Origin: Rhodococcus rhodochrous
Lineage (GTDB): Bacteria; Actinomycetota; Actinomycetes; Mycobacteriales; Mycobacteriaceae
NCBI RefSeq assembly: GCF_014854695.1
Contig: NZ_CP027557.1
Span: 3,782,001 to 3,846,000 of the forward strand
DNA: 64,000 bases
Direction of reading: 5' to 3'
Part shown: positions 43,811-55,141 of the stretch, in pieces
Numbering within the stretch: the first letter of the stretch is position 1
Layout of the letters: each line of letters begins with the position of its first letter
Program-made: the position numbers and the translations under genes
Notes under the pieces: model-generated
Told to the model about the DNA's origin: nothing
Databases searched by the model: none
What the model saw: only the letters and a program-made list of their open reading frames with translations

Positions 43811-44944
43811 TTATCCGCGGACCGACAGACCGACCTTCTGGAATTCCTTCAGATCGGAGTATCCGGCCTTCGCCATCGATCGACGCAGACCACCCACGAG
43901 ATTGAGCGAACCGGAGGGGTCGTCGGAGGGGCCGAACAGCACCCGGCCGAGGCCCGGTCGTCCGTCCTCGGCGATCCGGACCGCAGCGCCGCGCGGCATC
44001 GACGGATGCCCGGCCACGGACGGCCAGTACCAACCCTTGCCTGCGGCCTCCTCGGCGAGAGCCAGGGGCGCGCCGAGCACCACCGCGTCGGCGCCGCACG
44101 CGATCGCCTTCGCGAGGTCGCCGGCGTTCTCGATGTCGCCGTCGGCGAGCACGTGGACGTAGCGGCCCCCGGTCTCGTCGAGGTAGTCGCGCCGGGCCGC
44201 AGCCGCATCGGCGATGGCCGTGGCCATCGGGATACCGATGCCGAGCGAAGAGGACGTGGTGGTCGCCTGCTTCGTGGAGCCGAAGCCGACGATGACACCG
44301 GCCGCACCGGTGCGCATCAGGTGCAGCGCGGTGCGGTGGTCGCTGACGCCACCGGCGATGACCGGCACGTCGAGCTCCGAGATGAACGTCTTGAGGTTCA
44401 GCGGCTCGTCCTCACCGTGGGCCACATGCTCGGCCGAGATGATGGTGCCCTGGACGACGAGGAGATCGATGCCCGCCTTCACGAGCTCGGGCGTGAGCGC
44501 GCGCGCGTTCTGCGGGCTGACGCGGACCGCGGTGGTGACACCCGCATCCCGCACCTGTGCGACGGCCGCGGCCAACAGATCGCCCTGCAGCGGAGCCGCG
44601 TGCAGTTCCTGCAGGTAGCGGACGGCTGCGCGCGGATCCGTGCTCGCGATCTCCGCGAGACGGGCGACGACGGCGTCGACATCGGCATGACGACCCCACA
44701 GGCCCTCGCCGTTGATGACGCCGAGACCGCCGGCCTTGCCCAGCTCGATCGCGAAGGTGGGCGACACCAGCGCGTCGGTGGGGTGCGCCAGCACCGGGAT
44801 GTCGAAACGGTAGGCGTCGATCTGCCAGGCCGTCGACACCTCCTTCGACGAACGCGTCCGGCGCGACGGGACGATGTCGACGTCGCCCAGCTCGTACGTA
44901 CGTCGGGCCGTGCGACCCATGCCGATTTCAACGAGGTCGCGCAC
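43811..44944 (-). CDS. guaB3: GuaB3-family IMP dehydrogenase-related protein
   Basis: A 377-residue IMPDH/GMPR-fold TIM-barrel protein. It lacks the CBS pair of true IMPDH and lacks the catalytic Cys: where GuaB2 has [12 protein letters not shown], this protein has GFGSTKQATTTSSSLG. Other barrel elements remain (VPVIAGGVSDH, RRDYLDETGGRYVHVLADGD). Actinobacterial GuaB3 proteins share this loss. Some distant cyanobacterial GuaB3 proteins act as GMP reductases, but the missing Cys argues that this one is non-catalytic or uses another mechanism. It lies 71 bases downstream of guaB2 on the same strand. Confidence 0.92.
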   Translation of the reverse strand: MRDLVEIGMGRTARRTYELGDVDIVPSRRTRSSKEVSTAWQIDAYRFDIPVLAHPTDALVSPTFAIELGKAGGLGVINGEGLWGRHADVDAVVARLAEIASTDPRAAVRYLQELHAAPLQGDLLAAAVAQVRDAGVTTAVRVSPQNARALTPELVKAGIDLLVVQGTIISAEHVAHGEDEPLNLKTFISELDVPVIAGGVSDHRTALHLMRTGAAGVIVGFGSTKQATTTSSSLGIGIPMATAIADAAAARRDYLDETGGRYVHVLADGDIENAGDLAKAIACGADAVVLGAPLALAEEAAGKGWYWPSVAGHPSMPRGAAVRIAEDGRPGLGRVLFGPSDDPSGSLNLVGGLRRSMAKAGYSDLKEFQKVGLSVRG

Positions 44945-45015
44945 GCGCGCCCCTTTCTCCTCTTGGACGATGCTCCCGTCCTACTCGGAACGAGACCCTG
45001 CTGCGAACGCGAAAA

Positions 45016-46662
<1,647 letters not shown>

Positions 46663-46799
46663 TCATGTTATCTGTTCGGAGGAACAAGCTCGGCTCCCAC
46701 CCTGTTCCCCGATGTTCCTCACATCACCCCGTGTGATTTCACGGCGTGTCCCCTGGCGACCGCTGGCGCAGACCCCCTCGTTCTGCGTACCGTGGAGTC

Positions 46800-47210
46800 G
46801 TGCGTGATCAGTTGCCTCCCGGACTCCCACCGGACCCGTTCGCAGGAGACCCCGACGATCCGTCCGCAGCACTGGACGCGATCGAGCCGGGCCAGCCCCT
46901 GGATCCTGCGGAGCGGCTCGCGGTGGAAGAGGACCTCGCAGACCTGGCCGTCTACGAGGCGCTGCTGGCTCCCCGCGGCGTCCGCGGACTCGTGGTGTGC
47001 TGCGAGGACTGCCACCAGGACCACTACCACGACTGGGACATGCTGCGAGCGAACCTGCTGCAGCTGCTCGTCGACGGCACCGTCAGACCGCACGAGCCGG
47101 CCTTCGATCCGTCCCCCGACGCCTACGTCACCTGGGACTACTGCCGCGGCTACGCGGACGCGTCCATGAACGAGGCTCTTCCCGTCGACCCCTACGGTCT
47201 GGATTCCTGA
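46800..47210 (+). CDS. DUF5319 family protein (Rv3412-like)
   Basis: A 136-residue acidic protein, the same length and position as M. tuberculosis Rv3412 (between guaB2 and rsdA-sigD). The central CCEDCHQDHYHDWDMLRANL cluster of Cys and His residues suggests metal binding, and the end contains TWDYCRGYADASMNEAL. The GTG at 46800 is followed by the proline-rich LPPGLPPDPFAGD. It is divergent from guaB2. Function is unknown. Confidence 0.85.
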   Translation: MRDQLPPGLPPDPFAGDPDDPSAALDAIEPGQPLDPAERLAVEEDLADLAVYEALLAPRGVRGLVVCCEDCHQDHYHDWDMLRANLLQLLVDGTVRPHEPAFDPSPDAYVTWDYCRGYADASMNEALPVDPYGLDS

Positions 47211-47251
47211 CCGACCGTTCCCCACGCGGACCACGCATCACGTCACTTCCA

Positions 47252-47299
47252 CGAACGACCCGGGCCCGACAGCACATGCTGCCGGGCCCGGGTCGTTCG
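47252..47299. terminator. Long hairpin terminator between convergent DUF5319 and rsdA genes
   Basis: CGAACGACCCGGGCCCG (47252-47268) pairs with CGGGCCCGGGTCGTTCG (47283-47299) without mismatch; the loop holds a small CAGCA/TGCTG stem. It would serve both strands. Confidence 0.85.
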
Positions 47300-47305
47300 G
47301 TACTT

Positions 47306-48388
47306 CTAGCCGCCTTCCGAAGTGGTCACGGACCCCGGAGTGAAATCTGCTCCCGGTCCGTCCTGCGTCGACCGCGGCGACGACGCAGTCGTGGTGGGTG
47401 CAAGGGTCGCGGACTCCGACGTCGCCGGCGGCGGCGGTTCGCTCGGCGGAGGTGACGGCTGCGTGCTGGAGGACGGCGGCGGCGGCGCGGGCTGCGACGG
47501 CGTGGACGTGGCGGACACCGGAGGCGGCGCCTGCAGAATGGTCGAATCCACGGTCGTCGACGACGTGGGCGGGGCGGTGGTGCCCGTGTCGGTACCCGTT
47601 GTGGGAGCGGGCTGCTGCCCTTCCGTGCCGGGCGTCGTGACCGGCGGGGGCACGACGGCACCGGGAACCACCGGTGCCTCGGGTGCCACCGGCGCTGCCG
47701 GCGGCGGAGGCACCTGCGGCACCAACCGGCCGAGCTCCTCGGCGAGGCGTTGCGCCCAGTCGCCGAGCGCATCGCGCTCCTCTGCGTCCCGGACGTCGCC
47801 CGAACGGGACTCCGCGGACGTCAGCAACTCGCGTGCTTCTTCCGTGTGGCCCTCGGCGATGAGTTGTTCGGCACGTTGCAGGGTCGATGTGGTGTCGATC
47901 CGGGCCTCGGTGGATTGCGCCTGCTCACTGAACACGACCTGCTTGACGCCCCACAACGGGTCGCCGGGCTCGGCGCCGTAGGACACCGCGGTCGCGCTGC
48001 CGATGGCGACGGCGACGAGCGCTGCTGCACCTGCGAGCGGACGGAGCAACCGGAGTTGCCCCTTCGATCTCGGGCGCAGAGGGGTGACCTCCGGGGTCGG
48101 AGCGAGCGTTTCCCGCGTCCCCAGTTCGCGATGGACGGCGGCGACCACTTCGTCGAGGTCGGGGCCGGCGGGCATCGGTTCGGCGAGGATCTCTGCACGC
48201 CAGTCGGCAAGCAGCGTGGCGAGTTCGTACTCCTCGGTGTCCTTCGTCTCGACGAGCCCGTTACCGGAGATCGCATCGATCAGCGCGTCGTCACGACGCA
48301 CGGCGGCAAGGTCCACGGAAGTTTCGTCGTCGGGAAACTCGTCGTCGAAGCCGTCGCCCGAGAAACGCCCCCTACCCATTCCGCTCAC
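47306..48388 (-). CDS. rsdA: Anti-sigma-D factor
   Basis: A 360-residue single-span membrane protein. The N-terminal cytoplasmic ~110 residues (VDLAAVRRDDALIDAISGNG, YELATLLADWRAEI) form the SigD-binding region. One span lies near residues 118-137 (AGAAALVAVAIGSATAVSYG). Outside are a helical DUF-like part with AEQLIAEGHTEEARELLTSA and a long Pro/Thr/Ser-rich tail. RsdA holds SigD inactive until cleaved. The start may be the ATG at 48388 or 48379; either way it overlaps sigD. Confidence 0.9.
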   Translation of the reverse strand: MSGMGRGRFSGDGFDDEFPDDETSVDLAAVRRDDALIDAISGNGLVETKDTEEYELATLLADWRAEILAEPMPAGPDLDEVVAAVHRELGTRETLAPTPEVTPLRPRSKGQLRLLRPLAGAAALVAVAIGSATAVSYGAEPGDPLWGVKQVVFSEQAQSTEARIDTTSTLQRAEQLIAEGHTEEARELLTSAESRSGDVRDAEERDALGDWAQRLAEELGRLVPQVPPPPAAPVAPEAPVVPGAVVPPPVTTPGTEGQQPAPTTGTDTGTTAPPTSSTTVDSTILQAPPPVSATSTPSQPAPPPPSSSTQPSPPPSEPPPPATSESATLAPTTTASSPRSTQDGPGADFTPGSVTTSEGG

Positions 48389-48950
48389 CTGCTCTCGTGA
48401 CTTCCTTCTTGAGTCTCGCGATGGCCCGGTGCTGGGCCACCCTGATCGCTCCTGCAGTACTACCGACCGCTGCGGCCGTCTCCTCGGCCGACAATCCCAT
48501 GACGAGACGGAGGATGAGGATCTCGCGCTGCTTCTCCGGCAGGATGCCCAGCAGCTGCTTCATCTGCCGGCCCGCCTCGGAGTTGATCGCGTATTCCTCG
48601 GGGCTGTCGTCGAGCGACATCACCTCCGGCACATCCGCCACGGGTTCCGCGCGGTTGCGGGCCGCACTGCGGTGCGCGTCGGCGACCTTGTGAGCAGCGA
48701 TCCCGTATACGAACGCCATGAAGGGGCGGCCTTGGTCCTGATATCTCGGCAGAGCGGTCATCACGGCCAGGCACACCTCCTGTGCAACGTCGTCTGCAGA
48801 GAGCTGGCCGCGCTCTGCAGATCCGACCCGTGCGCGGCAGTACCGCACGACGAGGGGCCGGACACTTGCAAGAACCTGAGCGAGAGCCGCCCGGTCGCCT
48901 TGCGCAGCCGCAGCAACCGCGGAGTCCAACTCCTCACCCATAACAGTCAT
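48372..48950 (-). CDS. sigD: ECF sigma factor SigD
   Basis: A 192-residue ECF sigma factor. Region 2 has LSADDVAQEVCLAVMTALPR and FVYGIAAHKVADAHR, and region 4 has LPEKQREILILRLVMGLSAE, followed by TAAAVGSTAGAIRVAQHRA for the -35 element. It is followed by rsdA with a 17-base overlap. M. tuberculosis SigD controls ribosomal and stress genes in late exponential growth and starvation. The ATG at 48950 is the first start; Met4 is an alternative. Confidence 0.93.
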   Translation of the reverse strand: MTVMGEELDSAVAAAAQGDRAALAQVLASVRPLVVRYCRARVGSAERGQLSADDVAQEVCLAVMTALPRYQDQGRPFMAFVYGIAAHKVADAHRSAARNRAEPVADVPEVMSLDDSPEEYAINSEAGRQMKQLLGILPEKQREILILRLVMGLSAEETAAAVGSTAGAIRVAQHRAIARLKKEVTRAGERNG

Positions 48951-49078
48951 CGATTGCGCAAGTCCTGGCGTTACAGACGGCACCACCCCCCCGGGCGGGC
49001 TTCCACCTGACCGTGGAACACCCCCAGAGTAACTACAACGACCGACCGGTCGGGTCACCCCCCGCGCGCGAATGGAAC

Positions 49079-49990
49079 TCAACAGGCAGACGAGGTCACG
49101 AAGCGACCCCCATGCCCCCTGATCACGGTCGCGCAGAAGTCACGGACGCGTCCCGCGTCGAGATCACGGCCGGGTGCCGCATCGTCGTCACGGACGCGAC
49201 CCGCATCTCTCCCTGCCCCCAGCCCGTCGAGGAGCATCGCCGCGGCCCATTGCAACGGGATCAGTCCGTGTTCCTCCGCACGCGCGAGGACGTCGGCGGC
49301 CAGGTCCATGGCCGGACCTTGGTCGGGCAGTCCGGTCAGAGAGGCCGACCGCACGAGGTCCGACTTCACGGAGTGCCGGATCGATCCGAATCCGTCCGCA
49401 AGTTCCACCGCGCGGTCCGCCTGGCTGCGCGCACGGGTGAAGTCGCCTGCCGCGAGAGCGGATTCGGCCCCGACCCATGCGAGACGGATCCGCTGTCGCA
49501 CGAAGGCCTTCTCCCCCGCTTCCGATTCGGCAGCGTCGAGAGCGGCTGCGCATCGGTCGAGGAGCGACCCGCACACCGCGAGACGGCCCCGCCCGAGCGC
49601 ATCGGCCGCCAACCCCGTGGCGGCGTCGCACTGTGCAGCGACAGTGTTCCCGGAGCCGATTCGCAGCGACCCCGCCTCGGCGAGAGCACGTCCGTCCAGG
49701 ACGGCGGCGGCGCGATGTCCGCCCAACTGACGGAGAAGGGAGGCCTCGGTGCTCGCGCCGAACGACGACCACACTCCTCCGGTTCCACGCACTCGGGCCA
49801 GCTCGGCCCGCGCGGCGGCGTAACGCCCCTGCCCACCGAGCGCGACGGCCCGCAACCAGTTCTGTTCGGGTCCGTGCGCCGCAGGGAGCGGATGTGCCCC
49901 CGGGGTCGGGCCGAAGGCCGCGGCGACCAGGATCGCGTGACGGTCGGACGGTGTCGGTGCCGTGTGCCGGCGGGCGTCGGAATGTGCCAT
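49079..49990 (-). CDS. Rv3415c-like helical repeat protein
   Basis: A 303-residue protein of unknown function at the position of Rv3415c, between sigD and whiB3. It is Ala- and Arg-rich with TPR-like pairs of helices: WLRAVALGGQGRYAAARAEL, RLAWVGAESALAAGDFTRAR and ALDAAESEAGEKAFVRQRIR. Its C-terminal 50 residues are polar with repeated GRVRD motifs. The ATG at 49990 starts MAHSDARRH; longer upstream frames extend into the AT-rich leader region and are unlikely. Confidence 0.75.
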   Translation of the reverse strand: MAHSDARRHTAPTPSDRHAILVAAAFGPTPGAHPLPAAHGPEQNWLRAVALGGQGRYAAARAELARVRGTGGVWSSFGASTEASLLRQLGGHRAAAVLDGRALAEAGSLRIGSGNTVAAQCDAATGLAADALGRGRLAVCGSLLDRCAAALDAAESEAGEKAFVRQRIRLAWVGAESALAAGDFTRARSQADRAVELADGFGSIRHSVKSDLVRSASLTGLPDQGPAMDLAADVLARAEEHGLIPLQWAAAMLLDGLGAGRDAGRVRDDDAAPGRDLDAGRVRDFCATVIRGHGGRFVTSSAC

Positions 49991-50164
49991 CGCGGAATCA
50001 TCGCACCAGCGGATACCGGCGATACGCGGGGCTCCGGGCCGACGCCGGGCATTTGCCGGAGAGAAATTATCACCGTGAGCGCAAATAGTCTCGATGATTG
50101 GAACGCAGGGATGCGCAGAAGACATTTCCGAACATTTTGTTAAACATCGCGTTAAAACATGCGC

Positions 50165-50270
50165 GGTGCATGTAGGGTGTCGCCCCTGCTCTCCGAGCCC
50201 GGGTCGGAGCCACATCAGGCCGCCGAAAGGCCGGGTTACCAGCGAGTAAAGGACCTTCTACCCACATCGG
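50165..50270 (+). ncRNA. Candidate structured leader RNA upstream of whiB3
   Basis: TGTAGGGT (50170-50177) can pair with ACCCACA (50260-50266) with one bulged A. Inside are CTCCGA/TCGGAG (hairpin near 50191-50209) and a GGCC/GGCC hairpin with loop GCCGAAA near 50219-50233. An AT-rich promoter-like segment lies just upstream. It resembles a riboswitch-type layout, but I could not match it to any known class. Confidence 0.35.
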
Positions 50271-50393
50271 GAGCGGAGAATACCGCGGATCGCCCCCACC
50301 CGCAGCGCACAGGCACGACTCCTCACGAAAGTAAATATTTCCGCGGTTAAATCTTGGCCGTTCGGTTATGGACTATCCCACTCATCGAAAATA

Positions 50394-50423
50394 TTGACGA
50401 CGAATCGATACAGATCCTACGGT
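50394..50423 (+). promoter_or_regulatory. Candidate proximal whiB3 promoter
   Basis: TTGACG (50394-50399), an 18-base spacer and TACGGT (50418-50423) resemble sigma-A-type -35 and -10 boxes. Transcription from here would give an untranslated leader of about 85 bases. Confidence 0.5.
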
Positions 50424-50514
50424 GAGTTTGTTTGATTCGGATCACAGCGGGAATCCCGATGTGTCCACGGTCCGCTCGCACAACTCACGCGAGCTTGCTG
50501 CAAAGGAGTGCCAC

Positions 50515-50808
50515 ATGCCTGCACCACACACACTGCCCGGCCCCAACGCGGACCTCTGGGATTGGCAGATGCACGGTAAGTGTCGTGGTGTGGACTCCTC
50601 GGTGTTCTTCCATCCCGACGGAGAGCGCGGTCGTGCCCGCGCCCAGCGGGAGAACCGCGCGAAGGAGCTGTGCCGCACCTGCCCCGTGCTGGCGCGTTGC
50701 CGCGACCACGCCCTCGCCGTCGCCGAGCCGTACGGCATCTGGGGCGGCATGTCGGAGACCGAGCGGGAGATGTACACGAGGCAACGACGGCGGAAGGTCG
50801 CTGTGTGA
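50515..50808 (+). CDS. whiB3: WhiB-family iron-sulfur regulator WhiB3
   Basis: A 97-residue redox-responsive transcription factor binding a [4Fe-4S] cluster. The four cysteines are Cys23 (HGKCRGVDS) and the trio in ELCRTCPVLARC. The GIWGGMSETERE turn and basic RRRRK-like tail are typical of WhiB DNA and sigma contacts. In mycobacteria WhiB3 controls lipid synthesis and redox balance with SigA. An AAAGGAG site precedes the ATG at 50515. Its placement between the Rv3415c-like gene and groEL1 matches M. tuberculosis. Confidence 0.93.
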   Translation: MPAPHTLPGPNADLWDWQMHGKCRGVDSSVFFHPDGERGRARAQRENRAKELCRTCPVLARCRDHALAVAEPYGIWGGMSETEREMYTRQRRRKVAV

Positions 50809-50857
50809 GGCGGTCACCCGCCCCGTGATGACGCCGTCAGGTCGTGACCATGTCGAC

Positions 50858-50907
50858 ACGACCGGGACGGTACGACCGGGACGGTACGACCGGGACGGTA
50901 CGACCGG
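50858..50907. repeat. 14-bp tandem repeat after whiB3
   Basis: The unit ACGACCGGGACGGT is repeated three times without change (50858-50899), followed by eight bases of a fourth copy. It lies in the noncoding gap between whiB3 and the terminator of groEL1. Perfect copies suggest recent expansion. Confidence 0.85.
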
Positions 50908-50940
50908 AGGCCGGTTGGAGGAGATGCGTCGATACGACGA

Positions 50941-50978
50941 AGGCCCCGCAGGGAATGCGAACATTCCTTGCGGGGCCT
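50941..50978. terminator. Bidirectional terminator between whiB3 and groEL1
   Basis: AGGCCCCGCAGGGAAT (50941-50956) pairs with ATTCCTTGCGGGGCCT (50963-50978), with one G-U pair and a six-base loop. Confidence 0.85.
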
Positions 50979-51067
50979 CGCTGTATTCGTGCCGTCCGGA
51001 ACGACTTTCACGTCCGGCTCGACCTACGGACCCGCCGGGCGGCGGGTCCGCGGCCCTGACCGGTCGC

Positions 51068-52687
<1,620 letters not shown>

Positions 52688-52765
52688 CTACTCCTGGACT
52701 CGGATGTTCCCCAACGTATTCCGCCCCGGGTCCGAAACGGGACACCGGGGCGGAATGCAAGCGGC

Positions 52766-53068
52766 CTACTTGGCGACGACAGCCAGGACGTCGCGCGCAG
52801 ACAGGATCAGGTACTCCTCGCCGGCGTACTTGATCTCGGTTCCGCCGTACTTGCTGTAGATGACGACGTCGCCTTCCTTGACGTCCAGCGGGATGCGCTT
52901 GTCGCCATCTTCGTCCCAGCGGCCGGGGCCGACGGCGACGACGGTGCCCTCCTGGGGCTTCTCCTTCGCCGTGTCCGGGATGACCAGGCCGGAGGCAGTC
53001 GTCGTCTCGGCCTCGTTGGCCTGGACGAGGATCTTGTCCTCGAGCGGCTTGATGTTCACGCTCGCCAC
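52766..53068 (-). CDS. groES: Co-chaperonin GroES (10 kDa)
   Basis: A 100-residue co-chaperonin that caps Gro[22 protein letters not shown] is the family start, the mobile loop is near [20 protein letters not shown], and [20 protein letters not shown] precedes the end. The GTG at 53068 gives VASVNIKPL, as in mycobacteria. A CIRCE element lies ~130 bases upstream. Confidence 0.96.
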   Translation of the reverse strand: MASVNIKPLEDKILVQANEAETTTASGLVIPDTAKEKPQEGTVVAVGPGRWDEDGDKRIPLDVKEGDVVIYSKYGGTEIKYAGEEYLILSARDVLAVVAK

Positions 53069-53197
53069 GATGAGCCCTCCACTTTCAGGGGTAATGAGGT
53101 CCGAGAACCGGTGTTCTCGAACACGGGTGTGTTCAGTCATCACGGTGACTCCGCACGCGTCCCGTCGTCGCGGGTGCCGGGCCGGCGCTCGGTGTCA

Positions 53198-53224
53198 CTA
53201 GCACTCTATACACGCGAGTGCCAG
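53198..53224 (-). promoter_or_regulatory. CIRCE element (HrcA operator) of groES-groEL1
   Basis: CTAGCACTC (53198-53206), nine bases, then GAGTGCCAG (53216-53224). This matches the CIRCE consensus TTAGCACTC-N9-GAGTGCTAA in 15 of 18 arm positions. It implies HrcA-mediated heat-shock control. The rest of the 311-base gap between groES and the Hsp70-like gene shows no further gene. Confidence 0.9.
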
Positions 53225-53379
53225 CGCTCAAGGGCAACGGGTGCAAACACGCCGACCTGCGTCGAACCCGGCGTCATGTTACGGTTGAATAACGGAAACC
53301 CATGAGCGTGATCGTTCGGTGACCTCAGCCGAGGTAGGCCCTGGACGCCTGGTCGTCGATCACGCACGGAAGGTGAACA

Positions 53380-55101
53380 ATGCCCACGTCGCTCGGCATC
53401 TCCGTCGGCGCCTCCGGCGTCGGCTCGGCCCTGCGCGTCGATGCTGCACACGCGCCCACAACGGAATTCCGCAGACTCGCCTCCGAGTCCCAGCCCGGGC
53501 GCGATCTCGGAGATCTCGTCTTCGACGCCGTCTCGCTCACGTCTCCTCGCGGAACCGCCCGCGGAGCCGACAGTCCCGACATCATCACAGTCGCATACCG
53601 CACCGAGGAACAGGCGAACGAGATCCGCACGGCCGCCGAGCGGACGGGCCACATGGTCCGCCTCGTTGCGGAGACCACCGCCGCCCTCGAATACCTCTAC
53701 ACCGTGGGGGTCCGTCGCGAACCCGGCGCGATCGCGCTCGTGGACATCGGAGCCACCGGCACGACCGTCTCCGTCCTCGACCGCGCGACCGGCACCCTGC
53801 TGCGGTCCGCACGCACCGAGACCGTCAGCGGCGACGCCCTGACCGCACGTGTGCTCGATCATGTCCGCAACGCCACCGAGCGGATGCGCACCCGGCGGCA
53901 GATCGACCCCGGCCTGCTGGCGGCCCGGTGCCAGGGCGCCCAGGAGGCACTCTCCTCGGCGACGACGACCCGCATCGACATCGCCGAGGCCGGTCCCGAC
54001 GCGACGGTCACCCTCACCCGAGCGCAACTGGACGAACTGACGACCGATCTCGCCGACGAAGCGGCGGCGTTCACGCGGCGCATCTGCTCGAGCACCGATC
54101 CGGTTCCCGAGACCATGGCCCTCATCGGAGGCGCGGCCGCGTCCCCCGTCCTCGCCGCGGCGATCTCGGCGGAGTTCGACGGCGAGATCGTCACCGTCCC
54201 CGAACCGGGAGCGGCTGCCGCGATCGGTGCGGCGCTATCGGCCGATTCCCCGTCCTCGGTCGGATACACCGTGGTCGGTGCCCTGTCGCGCACCAGCAAC
54301 CGATCCTCGGGTCGTGTCTCCGGTGCGGTCGCCGGGCTCCTGGTGCTCAGCGCGATCATGGCCGGCTTCGCCACCCAGCACTTCACCGAACGAGACAGCA
54401 GCGACGCCCAGGTGTCGCCGCGTTTCACGAGCGGCGACGTCCCCACGCAGGAGGCCGGTCCCGGCGGGTCGGCCGTCCCGTCCCACGACCCGCCGCCCGA
54501 ACCCGTGACGTCCCGGAGCACCCAGGACGCACCCGCGCCCACGACGGTTCCCTGGCCGTTGCCGACCGTCGAGCACACCGTTCCGTCGACCCAGGATCCG
54601 TGGCCCACCGCGCCCGAGTCGTCGAGCACCACCGTGACACCCACGCCGATCGATCAGGTGCCGACACCCGGGTCGACAGCGGAGGAAGAGTCCGACACGG
54701 ACCGACCGTTCACGTCGCCGGATTCCGAGACCGCACCGAGGCCCGATCCGGACTCCACGGCTCCGGACACCACCGCTCCGGACACCACAGCTCCGGACAC
54801 GACGGCTCCCGACACCACCGAGCCGACCACGCCGCCGGAGACGACGAGCCCTGCGCCCACCGATCCGGAGACGACCGAACCGAGCACCGGCGTGAGCCCG
54901 ACCCCCCCGTCGACCACATCGCCGACCGAGACGCCGTCCGCGTCGCCCACCGGCGCATATCCGACCGACGTGTCCTCCACGATCGCGTCCGTCACGGAGG
55001 AGAGCACGACCGTGCCGTCCACCGGACAGACCACGACGGGCGACACGACCACCGGGGAGACCACCACCGGATCCGGAACCTCGGAGATCGCCCCCACCTA
55101 G
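53380..55101 (+). CDS. Membrane-anchored Hsp70/actin-like protein with Thr-Pro-rich tail
   Basis: A 573-residue protein. Residues 1-290 look like a degenerate Hsp70/actin ATPase fold: LGISVGASGVGSALRVD (phosphate 1), ALVDIGATGTTVSVLDRATG (phosphate 2) and LIGGAAASPVLAAAISAEFD with EPGAAAAIGAALS (adenosine). One span follows near 310-328 (VAGLLVLSAIMAGFA). The remaining ~245 residues are Thr/Pro/Ser/Asp-rich, with four TAPDT repeats near 465-485, and would lie outside. No substrate-binding domain is present. It faces groES across the CIRCE region, which suggests a chaperone or envelope-stress role. The ATG at 53380 follows GGAAGG. Confidence 0.75.
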   Translation: MPTSLGISVGASGVGSALRVDAAHAPTTEFRRLASESQPGRDLGDLVFDAVSLTSPRGTARGADSPDIITVAYRTEEQANEIRTAAERTGHMVRLVAETTAALEYLYTVGVRREPGAIALVDIGATGTTVSVLDRATGTLLRSARTETVSGDALTARVLDHVRNATERMRTRRQIDPGLLAARCQGAQEALSSATTTRIDIAEAGPDATVTLTRAQLDELTTDLADEAAAFTRRICSSTDPVPETMALIGGAAASPVLAAAISAEFDGEIVTVPEPGAAAAIGAALSADSPSSVGYTVVGALSRTSNRSSGRVSGAVAGLLVLSAIMAGFATQHFTERDSSDAQVSPRFTSGDVPTQEAGPGGSAVPSHDPPPEPVTSRSTQDAPAPTTVPWPLPTVEHTVPSTQDPWPTAPESSSTTVTPTPIDQVPTPGSTAEEESDTDRPFTSPDSETAPRPDPDSTAPDTTAPDTTAPDTTAPDTTEPTTPPETTSPAPTDPETTEPSTGVSPTPPSTTSPTETPSASPTGAYPTDVSSTIASVTEESTTVPSTGQTTTGDTTTGETTTGSGTSEIAPT

Positions 55102-55141
55102 GCGGAGCGCCCTCCTCGGGCGACGGATCGGTCGGGAACGG

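Larger units (their letters stand above)
49991..50514. other. Long intergenic region upstream of whiB3
   Basis: 524 bases with no convincing gene. It is unusually AT-rich in places for this genome (50040-50165 and 50325-50420). It holds a GTTAAACAT / GTTAAAACAT direct repeat at 50140-50160, a possible structured RNA at about 50165-50270, and a good promoter at 50394-50423. A 63-codon ATG frame starting at 50159 has no conserved features and is not called. Confidence 0.7.

Noticed and set aside
50165-50270. Known riboswitch (TPP, cobalamin, c-di-AMP or SAM) upstream of whiB3
   Set aside because: A TTACCAGCG stretch recalls TPP, but the thi-box and the rest of the core are missing; no other class matched.
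50159-50350. 63-codon ATG frame in the whiB3 upstream region
   Set aside because: No ribosome site, no conserved feature, and it lies over the candidate RNA structure.
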